Shown here piece after piece: positions 36,109-48,964 of a DNA stretch of 64,000 nucleotides (positions within the stretch are counted from its first letter, which is position 1; every line of letters starts with the position of its first letter). The notes beneath the pieces were generated by a model. The model had not been told where the DNA came from, searched no databases, and worked only from the letters and a program-made list of their open reading frames with translations. Both the position numbers and the translations under genes were made by a program. Source of the stretch: Istiophorus platypterus (lineage: Eukaryota; Chordata; Actinopteri; Istiophoriformes; Istiophoridae); the NCBI GenBank assembly GCA_016859345.1, contig CM029120.1:9260501-9324500 (forward strand), in the 5' to 3' direction.

Positions 36109-37059
36109 TGTGACTTTACCTGAAAACATTTATTTACACAGTGCACGTACAATACCTGGCTTCTCTGTACAGACTATCTTTACAATGAGCATCCATCTGT
36201 GCAAACGGTGCCAAACTTGAGGAAAAAGTTTCAGAAGATTTTAGAAAAGTCACTTGAACTTTGTAAATGCAACGGACTCAGGATGAAATCTTCCAAAAAA
36301 TCTTGATGGAGTAAAACATGTGATTGCAAAATGTCAAGTGAATTTTGTACGAGTTGAGGCTTTCATGTGTTTCGCGAAGAGGCAGAATGCAAGCTGAAAT
36401 ACAGATCACGGAGCAGGATGCCTTCTGCGATTGGTACAAGAACAGATATACACAATGAAAGTCTGTGTGATACCAACATCTTTCGAAACACATTTTGGTA
36501 AATGTTGTTGATGTTATAAAGACACAGTACATTCGTAAGATGTCACCTCTTCTGCCATTTGTTCAGTAAAAGAGCACAATATGGATTATTGTGATCATAT
36601 TTGTATTTTTCTGTGGCAGCAGTGTTGAGTGTTCACAATTTTCGTTACATCGCAGCAACACATGCACTTTCATTATGTAATCTTTAGACATTATAAAAAA
36701 GTGTAGTGAAATCTGACGTTATCAGTTGCTATTGGAAATAACTTGATCCTTTAGGTCCTCTTCTGATACAAAATTCAGAGATTTACCCTGTTAGCCTGTT
36801 TAGGCTTGCACAAAGTCACTTGGTATGTTGAAGACGTTATAAGCTCACTATGTCCTTTAATGGCCATGGCGACATCAATCTAAACTTGTTCAGATGGTTT
36901 CACTACTTGGGTATATGTGGGGATCATGGAACAGCTTTCAAGTTTCCATCTCCATCTTTGTCAGATTAGATGGACGATTCTGGAGAAAGGTTTAGTCAGG
37001 GATGAGGGATGTGTGTTTTGTCATCTATGGAGGCGCTGATACTTATTCACATGGCTTGG
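36109..37059 (-). other. atg9a: atg9a 3' UTR with poly(A) signal
   Basis: Non-coding sequence follows the stop at 37060. The first good AATAAA on the minus strand that I noticed is the complement of 36129-36134, so transcripts would end near 36,110. A short (GA)n run lies just before the last exon at about 37074-37093, where it forms the pyrimidine tract of the final acceptor. Confidence 0.55.
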
Positions 37060-39052
37060 TTATGTAACCTAAGGAGAGAGAGAGAGAGAGAGAATAAAAT
37101 TGTCTGGTTACCTGCAGTGCACACGGGCAATATTAACAACGCCATCCCACTCACACAAAAACAGCACTCACCCTGTGTATGCGAGGAGGCATCTCATCCT
37201 CTGAGCTCTCCTCTGGTAGTGGCTCATGGTGTCGTGGTGCTGCCTGACCCTCCTCTGCCCACCCTCCCATGGGTACGCGGGCAGACCTCACTGCCTTCCC
37301 TCCTGTACCATAAGGATCTGGAAAACAATGCGGGGTTGAAAAGTGTCAGCAGTTAACATCATTCTGTATAGCACCTGCACAGCTGTGTTCTCAGCTGGTT
37401 TACATATAAAGATAGATTCAGAGAGCCCGATAATTCTTACACTAAGCCAGTGGAAGATAAACTGAGATAGATTTGAGAAACTCAGCTACTCACATTTGCA
37501 ACAGGAGTGAGAAAGTTTTGTACATACTACATCTTGTTGTTATACAGTTTTTTTTCCCAAATGGATCCCAGGTCTCCCTCTAAAATGTACTTATTTTCTA
37601 TCATCATGTTTTCATTCATAGGAATAACAGTGCTGCAAAGGGTGCAGAAGCTTTGTGACAGTATCAGAAGAGTAAAGACTTAGTGCAATAATCTGTGGTA
37701 TTATTAAAAAGATTAAAAATAACAGCGGGTGAAAATCATTCTCATGCTCTCCACAGTGTGGTGTGAAAGACAGATACCTGTGGTAGGTCCGCTGTAGCGC
37801 CGATGGCCGCTGCTCCGTGATGATGCCCCCTCCTGGCCTATGGTGGTACTACTGGTGGCTGATGCTGATGTGGGAATGGCACTGGGACTGGGAACTGTGG
37901 TTGGGAAAGTGTGTGAGCGGGGAAAATTTCTAGAATGAGAGGTGGGTTGGCTCCTCACTTCATCAGGGATGCTATCACTGCTTTCATCACTTTCCTGCCT
38001 GTGCCAGGTGTGACGAGACAGCTCGCCACGGGACTGCTGTTTATGAAGCTACAAGAAAAAAAAAGAAGAAAAGAAAAAAAAAATAGATACTGTTGTGCAC
38101 GGGAGCCAAGATGAAGATGTTCAGCAATATGTTCAAAATAACAACGCCACCTCTTGCATTTGTGCACATACAAACTTACCTCATGCATGTAAAGTGCATG
38201 GATGCTCATTTCAGTGGAGGCATACTCTGATAGGACCAAACTGGTGAGTTGACCCTCCCATGCACTGCTGCCCGAGCTCACAGTCCGGGCATCAGTCCTG
38301 TGGGAGGAGAGAGCAAAAATTGGGAGAAAAGGAGGATATAAAGAGGAAGGTACTTGAACAAGAAGATGACACAAAGACAGGAAAATGGTAGGGGAAGACA
38401 GGAGCTCAGTGAATATTAAGTGTTGGACAGAAAATGTAGCCTGAAAAGGGATTGAGTTGAGGAGTATTTTCTTACCCAGAGCCTGCCATTGCCTTGCCCA
38501 TGGCTGTAGTGTGGCCAGTGGCCCTATGAGTTGCACTCAAGCTACCTCTCAGGTGCAGACTGCTGCTGATTGGGGAAAGGGAGCGCAAGGCAGATGCTCC
38601 ATCGCTTATGCCAGCTGCTGCGTGATTGGTCAAGGAGCCGTCCTTGCCGAAATGAACGGAGGCCAGTGTAGAGGGACCTGCCAGGAGGTTTGCAATGAGG
38701 CTCCTCGGCTACCAGAGAGAGAGAAGCAGAGAGAAGGTAGGAGACAGGAGAGTGAATCGTCTTTTACCTGTTTAAATGTCAGGAAATTTAACTTAGGACC
38801 TCTTTGATACTGTTAATGACTTTTAGCTTATCTCCATACCTCAGACTCTGACAGTGAAAGTGGATGTGTTTCTGCAGGAGCCCCTGAGGCCTCTCTGTGA
38901 ACTCTTTCTTTCAATTGGCTGATGAAGTGTGTTGTCTCTTGAGGAGGCTGCCACTGAGGATTAGTAATGGCGAAGTGCATCAGCGATAACTCGGTCTTTC
39001 CGTCCTCTGCCTGTTGGTAGATAGACGCCTCTGTCTTCCCCTCTGACATCCA
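37060..39052 (-). CDS. atg9a: atg9a exons 13-18: cytosolic C-terminal tail
   Basis: Coding exons are 38840-39052, 38476-38708, 38180-38297, 37778-38048, 37172-37317 and 37060-37068. The tail begins TEASIYQQAEDGKTELSLMHF and contains SSGSSAWEGQLTSLVLSEYAS, both very close to human ATG9A. It continues through a Ser/Thr/Pro-rich stretch (SAIPTSASATSSTT) that is poorly conserved, and ends with GGWAEEGQAAPRH and SEDEMPPRIHRVT. The final exon contributes only two residues before the stop, whereas the human protein ends one residue after the equivalent lysine. The part 37778-38048 crosses a GTGAGG that could act as an internal donor, but the continuous reading gives the better protein. Confidence 0.93.
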
Positions 39053-42000
39053 CTAGCGAGAGAAAGATTCAAATCAGACACACAACACTCTCATTCAGTC
39101 ATATATCACTTTTTAATAATTTACTCTAATACATGCCGCATAGTTTATACAAAAGCACTTGCTAATACATGCCTACAAGTGTGTATTCATGTCTGTATGG
39201 CTGTACATAAGGTGCCAGTCCAGTCCCTTACCGCAGGGTGTCCATGCTGTCTGATGTCCATCTGTGCAAAAGAGCAGGTGTCTCCCACCCCTACCACCTC
39301 CACTGTAAAGTTCCTGAAGAAATCGATGATCTCCAGAGACTTTCTCCTCAGACAGAAGATGAGGATGATGGGTGTCACCACCGGACTTAGCAACTCCTCT
39401 AGAATAAACACCTGGACACAAACAGATAGGGGCTTAGGATTGAGCAAAGTCGGACCAGAAGTATACTAAACCTTTTATTCAAATGCTGAAATGTGTTTTT
39501 TTTTTTTTTTAATTACATAAATGTTTTAATTGAGATATTGAATACTTGTGACTTCAAGATTAAAGTTTCAGAGTTGCAACCAGCTGTGAAAATCTGGGAG
39601 TAGAGAGCGAATCCCTCCCCTTCCCCTGAGTACCAACAACATTGCATTGAAACCTTAAGTGGACAGGAGAAATCTGTTGTTTTTACTAGTCTGCTTTGAG
39701 ACCTGAATGCAAATCACAATGTGAGAGTAAAGCTTGTCATTAGAGAAAAGAATCTATGTGTAGCAGCACAAGCATAAGCAATATCATTAACGATAGCCTG
39801 ACTGCATTCAATGGATCTAATACGCCCTGCCCATGACAGCCATCATTATTATTATTAATAACAACTCACACTTTCATGCTATGACATTATAAAATGTCTA
39901 TCTTGGAAAAAAGCCCTTAGAAATAAGTTTTTACAAGTCAATTCCAATGTAATTATTCTGAGTCTTGATCTTTTTCCCATTTAAGTACTTTTACTCACTG
40001 CTTTGTACTGGAACAGCTGGGAGAACTGGTCACGGGTCTCATATCTATGTGCATTTCCCTGCCAGTGGTCAGGCATATAGTGGATATGAGCCAGGATAAC
40101 CCGCAACAGCTGCTCAGGACAAAACACCATGTGCTTATCAGGAATAAATGACCTGAAGAGAGAGAAAGAGAGATGTTGGCGGGATAGAACTTAGACTAAC
40201 AATGTCAGATCTTCTGTTGAGGGATAAGGGATTATATAAGGCTGTCACTGCCCTCACAAAACAGACTACAGACTAGGCAAAAAATGACTGGGTTTTTTAG
40301 ATCAAAGGAAAAATCAAAGATTTTTCTACCTTCGAAATGTGTTTTGATTAATGTCTGTCGTTAGAGAGACTGAAAGAGTAGTATAAAAAAATGATTCTCA
40401 GCAAGGACTTAAAAAAACAAATTACACCCTATCTTTCAGAATCTAAGAAATTCTTTACGAATTTTCGAATGTCTTGCATAGTTTAAAGTACAAAATAGAA
40501 TTACCCACGTAGAACTAGGTTCATGGTAATGCTCCCCAGTATTTAACAATTTCATTTCAGGGCTAATACAGAATTCAACGAGTCAGGAGCTACTTATGAA
40601 GAAAAACCTCTTATACTCATCAGTTATATGGCAGATTAAACTGCACCCATGAGCATTTAGGAGATTACAACCCCGAAGAGCTTTCAGAGTGCAATAAAGA
40701 AATGGCTCTTGAATAACATACCCGAACCTTCTTGTTGAAAATCCGTGTCTCTTATCTACGTATCTGATGTTTGCAATTTAATATCTGTTTTATGGTGATG
40801 AAGTTAAAACATTTGATAAGAGGACTGGGCTTCTACTGATGTATTTTTTATATTTTAGTTGTTTAGATTAAGCAATTAACTGCTGCAAGCTGTAGTACCG
40901 TCTCTTCACTGCATCGTTTTCCTACTACATTGGACAATAATAGGAATGACCTTTTGGGCACTGTTGTGTTATCATGACTTATCATTAAAAATTTAAACTT
41001 AACGTTCAAAAAATGCTTAAATTGAATCATTAAATCAAATATGCACATTTGGACAGATGAGGAGAGCAGACAGATTAACAGGATAACACTAATCCCTACC
41101 TGCAGACTGTGATACACACTCCAAGCAGCGTGACTGATGAGAGAACATGTTCCACTGCAAGAACATCCTCATCATAGATGGTCAGGGCAATGAGAACAGC
41201 TAGGAGAGACCCAGCAAAAAACGCTACGTTTTTGGCAACCACCGTCAGCAGTGGGGAAAGGAAACAGTTCATGTACTTGGATGCAGCCTGAATAAAACAG
41301 GAACAAAAGAGAGGGAAGAGGAAGAGGTAGAGAAAAAGAAAGAGAAGCAAAAAAAATTAAAAAAAAAAAACTCTACAAGCCATGGATGAGAATCAGCAGT
41401 ATAAGAATTAGAAGCATATTTATTCGAAACCATTTTAATGTTATTTGATTGTTCTACACTGCCATGTACAAATGCATTCTTTGCATTTATTTAAAGAAAA
41501 ATAACAACTTTTACAATTTTATAAAATTTACAAGAGTTATAGATGCTGGAGGACAAACACCTTCAGAGTATCAACTGTTGGCAGAAGATGAGCTATTCCA
41601 CTGACCTTGTAGCCTTTGCTGAGACGTGACATGAGTTCGTGGTCCAGCTCATTAAAGTGGCGTAGATAACAGCGACCATAGAGAGACCAGCATCTCGCTC
41701 CCAGAGAACCAGGCTCTCGCTTGATCACCTGGTTACACATGCACACAACAAACTATAATCTGGAGCACAAAATGAAAAAGGAGATGGTTTGGAATTTGTA
41801 TCTACATCTGGAGTAGTTACCTCAGTATAACTAAAGAAAGCATAGAGAATCTGCCACACCAGAATGACCGGACACAGCAGCAGATTGGCGATGCCTATCC
41901 ACAGGATACGAGATGCTAGCCTGTCAGCTAGCTCAAGCCTGTTACCTCCCCTCTTATACTCTGATTTTAGGCTCCACTCATTCTCAAACAGAGAGCCTAC

Positions 42001-44237
42001 AGAGAAAAAAAAACAAGGGAGATAAAAATTTGAGTTAGAGAAGACCTAGAAAAATATGCAAATATTTGAGTGCATGCATGCAAATAGATGCATAATTTCA
42101 CCTGCACAAGGCCCCATAGAAATGCAGACATATACTGTACATTTAGAATGAATCCCAGGGGATATACACACACCTGGCCCCCAAAAGAAGATAAGCTCAA
42201 AGTTGTACTTGAGACCGCGAGTGTAGAACACACACTCCCCGAGTACAGGAAGTCGAAATCGCACCGGGAGGAGTGATTTATTCACCATGGCAACCTAGAA
42301 AGGTGCAGGAAGATGGCATAGGTTTGAGGTCACAACATCTCACTGTGTTACACAGGAATAACGTTGCAGCAAACATTGTTGGTAACATTTAATCACAAAG
42401 GAACACACCATATAGTTTTTAAAGCGGAGAATGCGGTGGTAAATGTCAAGCTCTGTAAGTTCCTTTTTGTGGATGCAGATCTGGTGTTCCTTCTGGATCT
42501 CCACTATCCTGGCCTGAACCTCCTGCCATGTTGCATAGGGGAGCTCTGACTGAAAAAAAAAAGAAAAAGAAAAAAAAGCACAGTGAAGAATAGAGGGTCA
42601 ACTGTGTCGTTCTACGAGACTATGATAAACCTTACTAGAATATTTAATATCATCAGAACAAATAATGTGACATTATTTTGTCTGTCTTACCATAGTCATC
42701 TTGAGGGCGCTGATATAGAAGGATCGGATTTCCCAGTAACAGCAGACGTTATAGATGAATTTGACCAACCGATGAAGCCAGAACACCCCAGAGATCATCA
42801 GCACAAAGATCACAAATGCATTGTCTAGGATACTAGGGAAGAAAATATTAACTTTTATTGTTAATTGTGAAAAAGTGTATTCAACAGCCCTAACAGCAGG
42901 GTAAATAACATAACTGCTAATATATTTTAACTTTATCAATGACTAGAGATACTACACAGCAGAAAAAGTAATGTAACCATAGTGGGTATGCCAAAAAAAT
43001 GAATTCTGGTTTATTATTACCTATTGGCAAACATCAAATTAATATAGTGCACGGACTTTGAAAATCAAGGGCTCCATTCTTCTTGTTCTGATATTTCAAA
43101 TATCAAACATCACATTTTTCGAGTTAGTTACACTAATGGTATGACTCAGAAATGAAGAGGTAAGAAACAGAAGGGGATTTCTAATCATTTCGCAGTACAC
43201 GAGACTTGAAATAACAGTCCATCTGATGGTTTATATCACATCCCAAACTCTAAAGTGTTGCTCTTTCTTTACAGGTGTCACTAGATTCTTATATCCTAAA
43301 AACAAGCCAATTTAACCAAACAATCATTCGACATATATATTCAGCTCCATCACACTTGCAATGGAAATTACGCTTGCAGATTTTCTGCCACATAAGGTAC
43401 ATGTCATTAAGTAAAGGTATTATTAACAATGTCATACCCACCGGGCACTGCAGACATTCACTGGGAGGAAGGCATCGGGCAGGGTGACTTTAGATGAATC
43501 CGTGTGATTTACAAATTTGTTGGCAAAGAGGATGTCATAATCTACACAGTTAGCTAGGAAAACTGTGAAACCAACAACAAACAGCAACTGACTGCATGGA
43601 AAAAGAAAGCAGAAAGAGGAAATAAGAGAATAGGAAACATGAAAACGTACATATATGACACATTAATCTCTACAGTCAGATACTAGTCTGTGTGAAAACC
43701 CTTATTTATGAAGGATGGGATACATACACCAACTCGAAGATCTCTCCCAGCAGCATACAGGTGAATCCATTCTTCTGATGCAGATTATAGACGTACGGAA
43801 CATTAAGGACTACTAATCACAGAACAGTGGTTAGAAACTTTATTTGTGTTGAGACTATCACAGTGGGGAATTCAGGAAGGCACAATTCACAAAGCATAGC
43901 AACCAAGGAATATTTGCCATAACCACGTAAAAGGATATTCTCTGGAAAAACAGGTCCAGGTTTTCTATGTGGTGCCATTGAGCTGCAAAAGAGTATTGCA
44001 AATTAGTAATGGTGCTCTTGTTAGACATCACCGTCTGTGTAAAAAGACAAGGATGTGATTCTCTGAGTGATAAGCCCATGATCTGTTTATGATCTGAGTG
44101 TGTGTGTGTGTGTGAGTTTCTTAGTGTGTCATACATTTGGCTCCTTCAGGCACATGCATCAGCAGGTTCTCCTCTCCAGGGGGAGAGTCACTGTAGGACG
44201 CCTCCAGACGCTGGTACTCTGTGTCAAAGTGCGCCAT
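37060..44237 (-). CDS. atg9a: autophagy-related protein 9A, lipid scramblase
   Basis: Atg9 is the multi-spanning membrane protein of early autophagy. Carried on small Golgi/endosome-derived vesicles, it moves phospholipids between leaflets so that lipid delivered by ATG2 can expand the phagophore. Eighteen coding exons join in exact phase to 858 codons (human ATG9A is 839). The start is the ATG at 44235-44237 and the stop TAA at 37060-37062. Identity marks are MAHFDTEYQRLEASYSDSP, WHHIENLDLFF, SKYMNCFLSPLL, TIYDEDVLAVEHVL and EVVGVGDTCSFAQMD. The sorting motif YQRL is at residues 8-11 and the luminal glycosylation sequon NHT at 99-101, the position known for the human protein. The N-terminus and tail favour the 9A over the 9B paralogue. 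One intron is AT-AC type. Confidence 0.97.
39232..44237 (-). CDS. atg9a: atg9a exons 1-12: N-tail and membrane core
   Basis: Coding exons are 44135-44237, 43939-43982, 43728-43792, 43442-43591, 42691-42832, 42409-42549, 42174-42294, 41821-41996, 41606-41728, 41100-41287, 39999-40152 and 39232-39411. Hydrophobic segments appear in order. LLFVVGFTVFL begins around residue 73. AFVIFVLMISGVFWL is next, then ILWIGIANLLLCPVILVW and the pair AFFAGSLLAVLIALTIYD / SSVTLLGVCITVC. LLSPVVTPIILIF comes last. This pattern fits the Atg9 fold of four transmembrane helices plus two membrane-embedded reentrant ones that forms a homotrimer. The donor of exon 43728-43792 was set two bases inside the first candidate, because only GTATGT gives the frame FELVQLLFVV. 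Confidence 0.95.
43793..43938 (-). other. atg9a: U12-type AT-AC intron of atg9a
   Basis: This 146-bp intron starts ATATCCTTTT, the minor-spliceosome 5' site. It has the branch-point motif TCCTTAAT (complement of 43802-43809) about 10 bases before its AC 3' end. It joins FFQR to VYNLHQK exactly as in Atg9A proteins. No GT-AG alternative gives the conserved sequence here. Confidence 0.9.
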
Positions 44238-44287
44238 AGTGACATCTGCCTCAGTCTTACCAAGTAGCCAAACCTACTGCTACAGAC

Positions 44288-45346
44288 TGGAGAACAGAGA
44301 AAAGCAGGGGAAGGCAAGAGTGTTAAAGATATGAAGAAAAACAGTAAAAACGATGGGGAGGAAGCAGGTAAATAGGGAGCTGTATAATGGGAAACTTGTA
44401 GAAAAGAAAAGCTTCACGAATGTTGGTGGGAAACAGTCTAAATTATGAAAAATGTGTAGTTCAGTCTTACATCCAGATTAGCTTTTATCTACAAAGAGTA
44501 TATTCATTTTTTTCAGTATTTAATATAGATCCTGCAAGAAATTCTCTATTGCCTGCTCCTACTGAGGAGATATCAGAAGTTAGGATCAGTGACAGGGCAG
44601 AAATCCTACAGCTTGGTTTCTTGCTGATGAAAGAGATTCAAAACCAGATTTTCGGTTGGAGGCCACTTCCCATATTCAATATTGAAGCCTGTCATGCTGC
44701 CCTAGCTTTACATAGGACTACACTGTAAACAAAAGTATACATATGTAGATACAAATGTGGTTAAAGAGCATGGCTAATTTTATTTTCTGTAACGAACGGC
44801 CCGGGAAACATTCAGCAGCTATACTAAATGTAACGTGCATCTAGTGTGAAAACAATATGAAAGCTTTGTTATATCCCCTTTATGTTGCATCTGCCCCATC
44901 AGTCAGACAGAAACTAACTAATCAGCTGAAACCAAAACCAGCCCAATGTGTAACTGACAAAACGTTTTTGTCTCAAGATATGTCTATTTCAGGTAGATCA
45001 TAATGAAGGAGGTCCCAAAGGGAACCCTCGGATTTATTTATTATCATGTCTTGAGGCCATTAATAAAGGCTATGGAGCACAACACATTACAGCAGAGTAA
45101 TGCCAAAAATAACGGCACCTGGCTGCAAAGAAGTGCGTAGAAAATGACAAAAAAAGCAAAGTATAATACTCAAGAAAGCACCATTTTTGCTGTGGGTGTA
45201 AATCCAGGCCTGTTCAACAGTAACGCCGTTTTGTTGTGCAAAGACAGAGTTTTTTCCCTTTGACAAGTAGTTGCTCAATACAGGGACACGATCTCAATGC
45301 AAAAGATACGTTACGGCTCATGTCAGCTGAAGAAACGTGCTTTTAC
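44288..45346 (-). other. atg9a: atg9a intron 1 (5' UTR intron)
   Basis: AT-rich sequence between the likely non-coding first exon and the ATG exon. I see no conserved coding stretch in it. Confidence 0.5.
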
Positions 45347-46060
45347 CTCCATCGCAAAGCAGAACGTCCCGTCCGGCTCCGGGATCTACTCGACATTCCC
45401 AGCTGGAAAACAAAAAGAAGAAGGAAGAGACATGTTGGACCACATCGGACTGCGGGACGGGGCTTTAGTGCAATATCTCTCTTCGTGGGCGACGAACAAG
45501 GTTGAGTCCACACGACGATAAAAAATCGAAATGGCTGACTTTCGATGACCGCAAACGCCGATCGGCAAAAACAACACCGGGAGAACCGATCCAGGTGTTG
45601 TTGTTGTTGTTGTTGTTGTCGTGGTTTTGACAGTACAGGCCCTGCCTCCTCCTTAAAAAAAAATAAAAGGGAAATCACCTCCCAAATCCCGTCGGTTCCG
45701 AGTCACCTTTAGATCCTGTCCCGCTTCCTCCGCCGGTTTTATCGTTAGCGCGGACGATCCCGGCGCATTTTTCTCTTTTTATTTCTAACCCCGGGAACCG
45801 TTTTGTTTTCGTTTCCGAACTCAGACTCGGACCAGTTTCGTTTTCGAAACGGCCAGCGGGCCCGTAAGGCGGAGCCGATTGACAGGGGCGCCGTCCAATC
45901 GGGGGACGAGCTCCTCCGACCGTCGGCCCCGCCGGCCTATGGGATTTCTCCGGGGGGCGGGCTCTGCGGGGGAGGGGGGGGTGGTTGTTGTTTTGCGTCG
46001 GGGTTGGGACGTAGCCACGCCCCTCGTCGGCCTCCATGATGGGCTCCTCACCGTTTGCTG
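45347..46060 (-). promoter_or_regulatory. atg9a: atg9a CpG-rich promoter and 5' non-coding exon
   Basis: A GC- and CpG-rich patch begins near 45,350 and peaks at 45,830-46,020. A good minus-strand donor (GGAG|GTAAAA, boundary at 45347) would close a non-coding first exon, splicing to the exon that ends near 44286 and carries the ATG. A (CAA)n run on the minus strand (45597-45620) lies in the 5' UTR or promoter. A minus-strand open frame of 157 codons across the GC-rich patch looks like base-composition noise. The transcription start is not fixed by sequence alone. Confidence 0.55.
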
Positions 46061-48930
46061 TGGTTTGGTTAATTGCACAGGTGTTTACCACCACCGCCTG
46101 GTCGTTCTCTGTAGCACGACGCCGCCACGTTGCAGAGTCCACACACACTTTAGATGCAGCCCCCTAGAAAGCTATAATGGAGATTTTAGCACCATGCATT
46201 TTTTTACTTTAGGGCCTCCCTCCACCCAAACATGCAGCAATTCCTTCTCTAATAGTATAGTGTTATCCATTCAACTGCTTAATGTGAAAATATTAATTGA
46301 GGAAATATTGTTTTCCCGATGTCAAATGCAGCTGGTAACTGGAGACTCGTTATATGCAAATCTCTCTTCTGTTTCGCACATAATATTCTGGGAATGGGAC
46401 TTTGATGAGCACATATTAGATGGGGTGCAGGAGCCGACTCCTCGGTGCAAAAATGATGCGCTGCAGAGCCAAGTTCGCCTTCTGTCGCTCTCTGCTGTGA
46501 TGAATATTCATTTATGATTGCTAAGCCTCTGGAGTGACAGCTGGGCTTTTGTTCACTGTGTCGCTGCATTAGTTACACTGTTAACACCAATCGCTGTGTA
46601 TGTGTGTAGGCTACTTGTGCTTGTGTGCGTGTGTGTATGTGTGTATATACATCCGTGTATTGAATTTAGTGATGACAATTTCATTAAGCAATCTCCCCGA
46701 AGAGAAGTGAAATAACAGGAATTAATTAATTGTTTTCACACACAGACAACTGGATAGTTGTACACACAGAGACACAACACAAACACAAACACTCAGACAC
46801 ACTCACAACCCTAACCTCTGCACTAAAGCACTCATTCGTCCCATCTATCTTTGTTCTCATTTTTCCCGTTATGTAACCATTTCTGGCACTCTGTCTGTTT
46901 GTTTTTGTGTGTGTATGTTGGGTAGAGATATTAAGAAAGAGCTGGGGTGTCTTGAGTCAGGGGGTAGTCTGTGTAATCCAGTTATTATAGTGATCTGGGT
47001 AATTTAATCTGTTCTGACCAGGATTAGGCTTCATTCAACTTAATCCAGTAGAAAAAGTCTGTCACAATGAAGCTCACTGGCTGATAAACACCAAACAGTA
47101 ACTGAGAAATAAAATACTGTATAATTCAGAGTTGTTTACCATAAATCGGTGTATTTGATAAACTGGATGATAACTCTCCACCTATTGATAGACAATGTTT
47201 TTGAATGGCTTAATTTAATGTGTACAGAAAAAGTTCAGGGCATAATTGCAGATGTTGCAGATTATCTCTAGAAGTTCGCGTTAATTTCTGTCCTGAACGG
47301 GTTACAAAGTTTTTCCCCTTTTCCTGATCCCAGTTGATGAAATGCAAACAACAACTGGAATCTTAAACTGATGATTTTAGCACTGAATTAGAGATTAAGC
47401 TCCTACAGGCAGCATTGACATAAAGGGTTTAAGATACATTATAAATAGGGGGGTTTGAGCTTTTCACCTAATTTTTTCCCACTAAATGTTTCTTAATGTT
47501 GAATTATGTTGGATTTATTGCTGTAATTTAATTAATGCACTCATATGAAACACAAGATCTCTTTAGTCTTGATCTGCCTCCAAATAACTACCCCTTGTGT
47601 TTTATAAAATATAATAGTTCTGGCCTATTGTGTGTGTCTACAAAGATATATGCTCTGCTGCAGGCTATAGCCAGCTGATTAAATTACCCCACTGCCTTTC
47701 GGGAATTAGGGGGTTACATTGACATCTAATTTGGTCCAAAGACGTGCTGTCATGCTGCCATGCAACCCAGCATGGGTGGTGCTGGGTTAGCATGGAGTGA
47801 GGGAGGTGGGGGGTTGGGAGTGGGGCGTGGGGCGTGGCAGGTGGGGGGGTGCTTGGGCGGTGGTCGAGACAGGGGGAGGGAAAAGGGAAAGAGGATGAAG
47901 TCATCTCTCTCTGTAGCAACCTAATTAGATCATATCTTCAGATCCCATATCCCTTTACGTGCACCCATGTAAATCCAACACAGCAGGTGTGAAACCTCCA
48001 CACACAGTGGCATATGCAGGGTACTCCCAAGCCTCCCTTTAAAATTTAAATTGCAGCTTGTTCTCCTCTCCCTGGTGGTATCCATGGGGCAGTTTTCAAG
48101 CAGCCCTAATTGTCCACCTTCCTTTAGGGCTGGGTAGATTTGTAATAGATATTTAATGGCTGCATCCATTGCTATCATTATTATTGAATGATTTTTTAAA
48201 AAATATTCTATATCCTGATTCAATTCTAAACAATGTAAACCTAGTTACAGAGCCATAGCCAGACTTTTTCTTATTTTATCTTTTGGTTTTTGTTTATTTT
48301 ATAATTGAGCAAACTGTTCTGTCTTCTGTAAATTATATTTCCCAAAAATTAAGGTCTATATGTTTCTCCAGTGCCCTCTCCAAACAGCCAGGACTGAAAT
48401 TGTGGTGGAGAAATCCTTAACAGGGATGAGTATCAAACCTAAGTAGCTGTAATGTATTGAATACCAAAAAGTGTCAGTTGTCAAAAGGTGATAATGAATG
48501 TCAGAATCCTAGTCTCTGATTTAAATCAGTCTATGTTTGCTTTGTTGCATATCTTAGATGCACCATGTGTAGGTTTCTAATTGTAAATTATTGTATAATT
48601 CTCCTCAGGTGGCTAAAATCCCCAAATTCTGAAATCATTGACAAATCATGTCAAAGGCATGATCTCAGTGACCTCAATGGCGGCTACGCCCCTGCTTGGT
48701 TCAATTCATTCCATAAATGATTGCTGAGATATGTATGTCATTCCAAACTGGCAGATCCAGTTCAACTTTGTGTTATCATCCAGCCCAGTGTGATCACCAG
48801 CTATGTTTAACAAACCATTTTCCAAACCTAAACCAATATTCACACAAATAGTAATGTTGGAAGAAGGTCCTCTGGTTATTGGGACTTTTTTTTTCCAATA
48901 TCAGCCGACCTTTGTTCGTTATTACCCCTG
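46061..48930. other. intergenic, no recognised gene
   Basis: Short TG-rich tracts occur at about 46620-46650 and CA-rich sequence at 46738-46800. A G-rich patch lies at 47800-47880 (GGGGCGTGGGGCGTGG). No exon with both splice sites and coding character was found. Confidence 0.6.
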
Positions 48931-48941
48931 ACACAAAATCA

Positions 48942-48964
48942 CACACACACACACACACACACAC
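48942..48964. repeat. (CA)n microsatellite
   Basis: An uninterrupted dinucleotide run of about 11 units. Confidence 0.9.

Noticed and set aside
42046..42288. Frame apparently continuing an atg9a exon past its donor
   Set aside because: The part beyond GGGGCCAG|GTGTG is intron read-through. The conserved protein continues at 41821-41996 (SLFENEWSLK).
45343..45678. Minus-strand frame with a polyglutamine run
   Set aside because: The glutamines come from a simple CAA repeat in the atg9a leader or promoter, and the rest has no protein character.
45675..46148. 157-codon minus-strand frame upstream of atg9a
   Set aside because: It lies in a GC-rich promoter patch where stops are rare. The translation is Pro/Arg/Gly-rich noise and is not in phase with the atg9a ATG exon through any clear splice sites.
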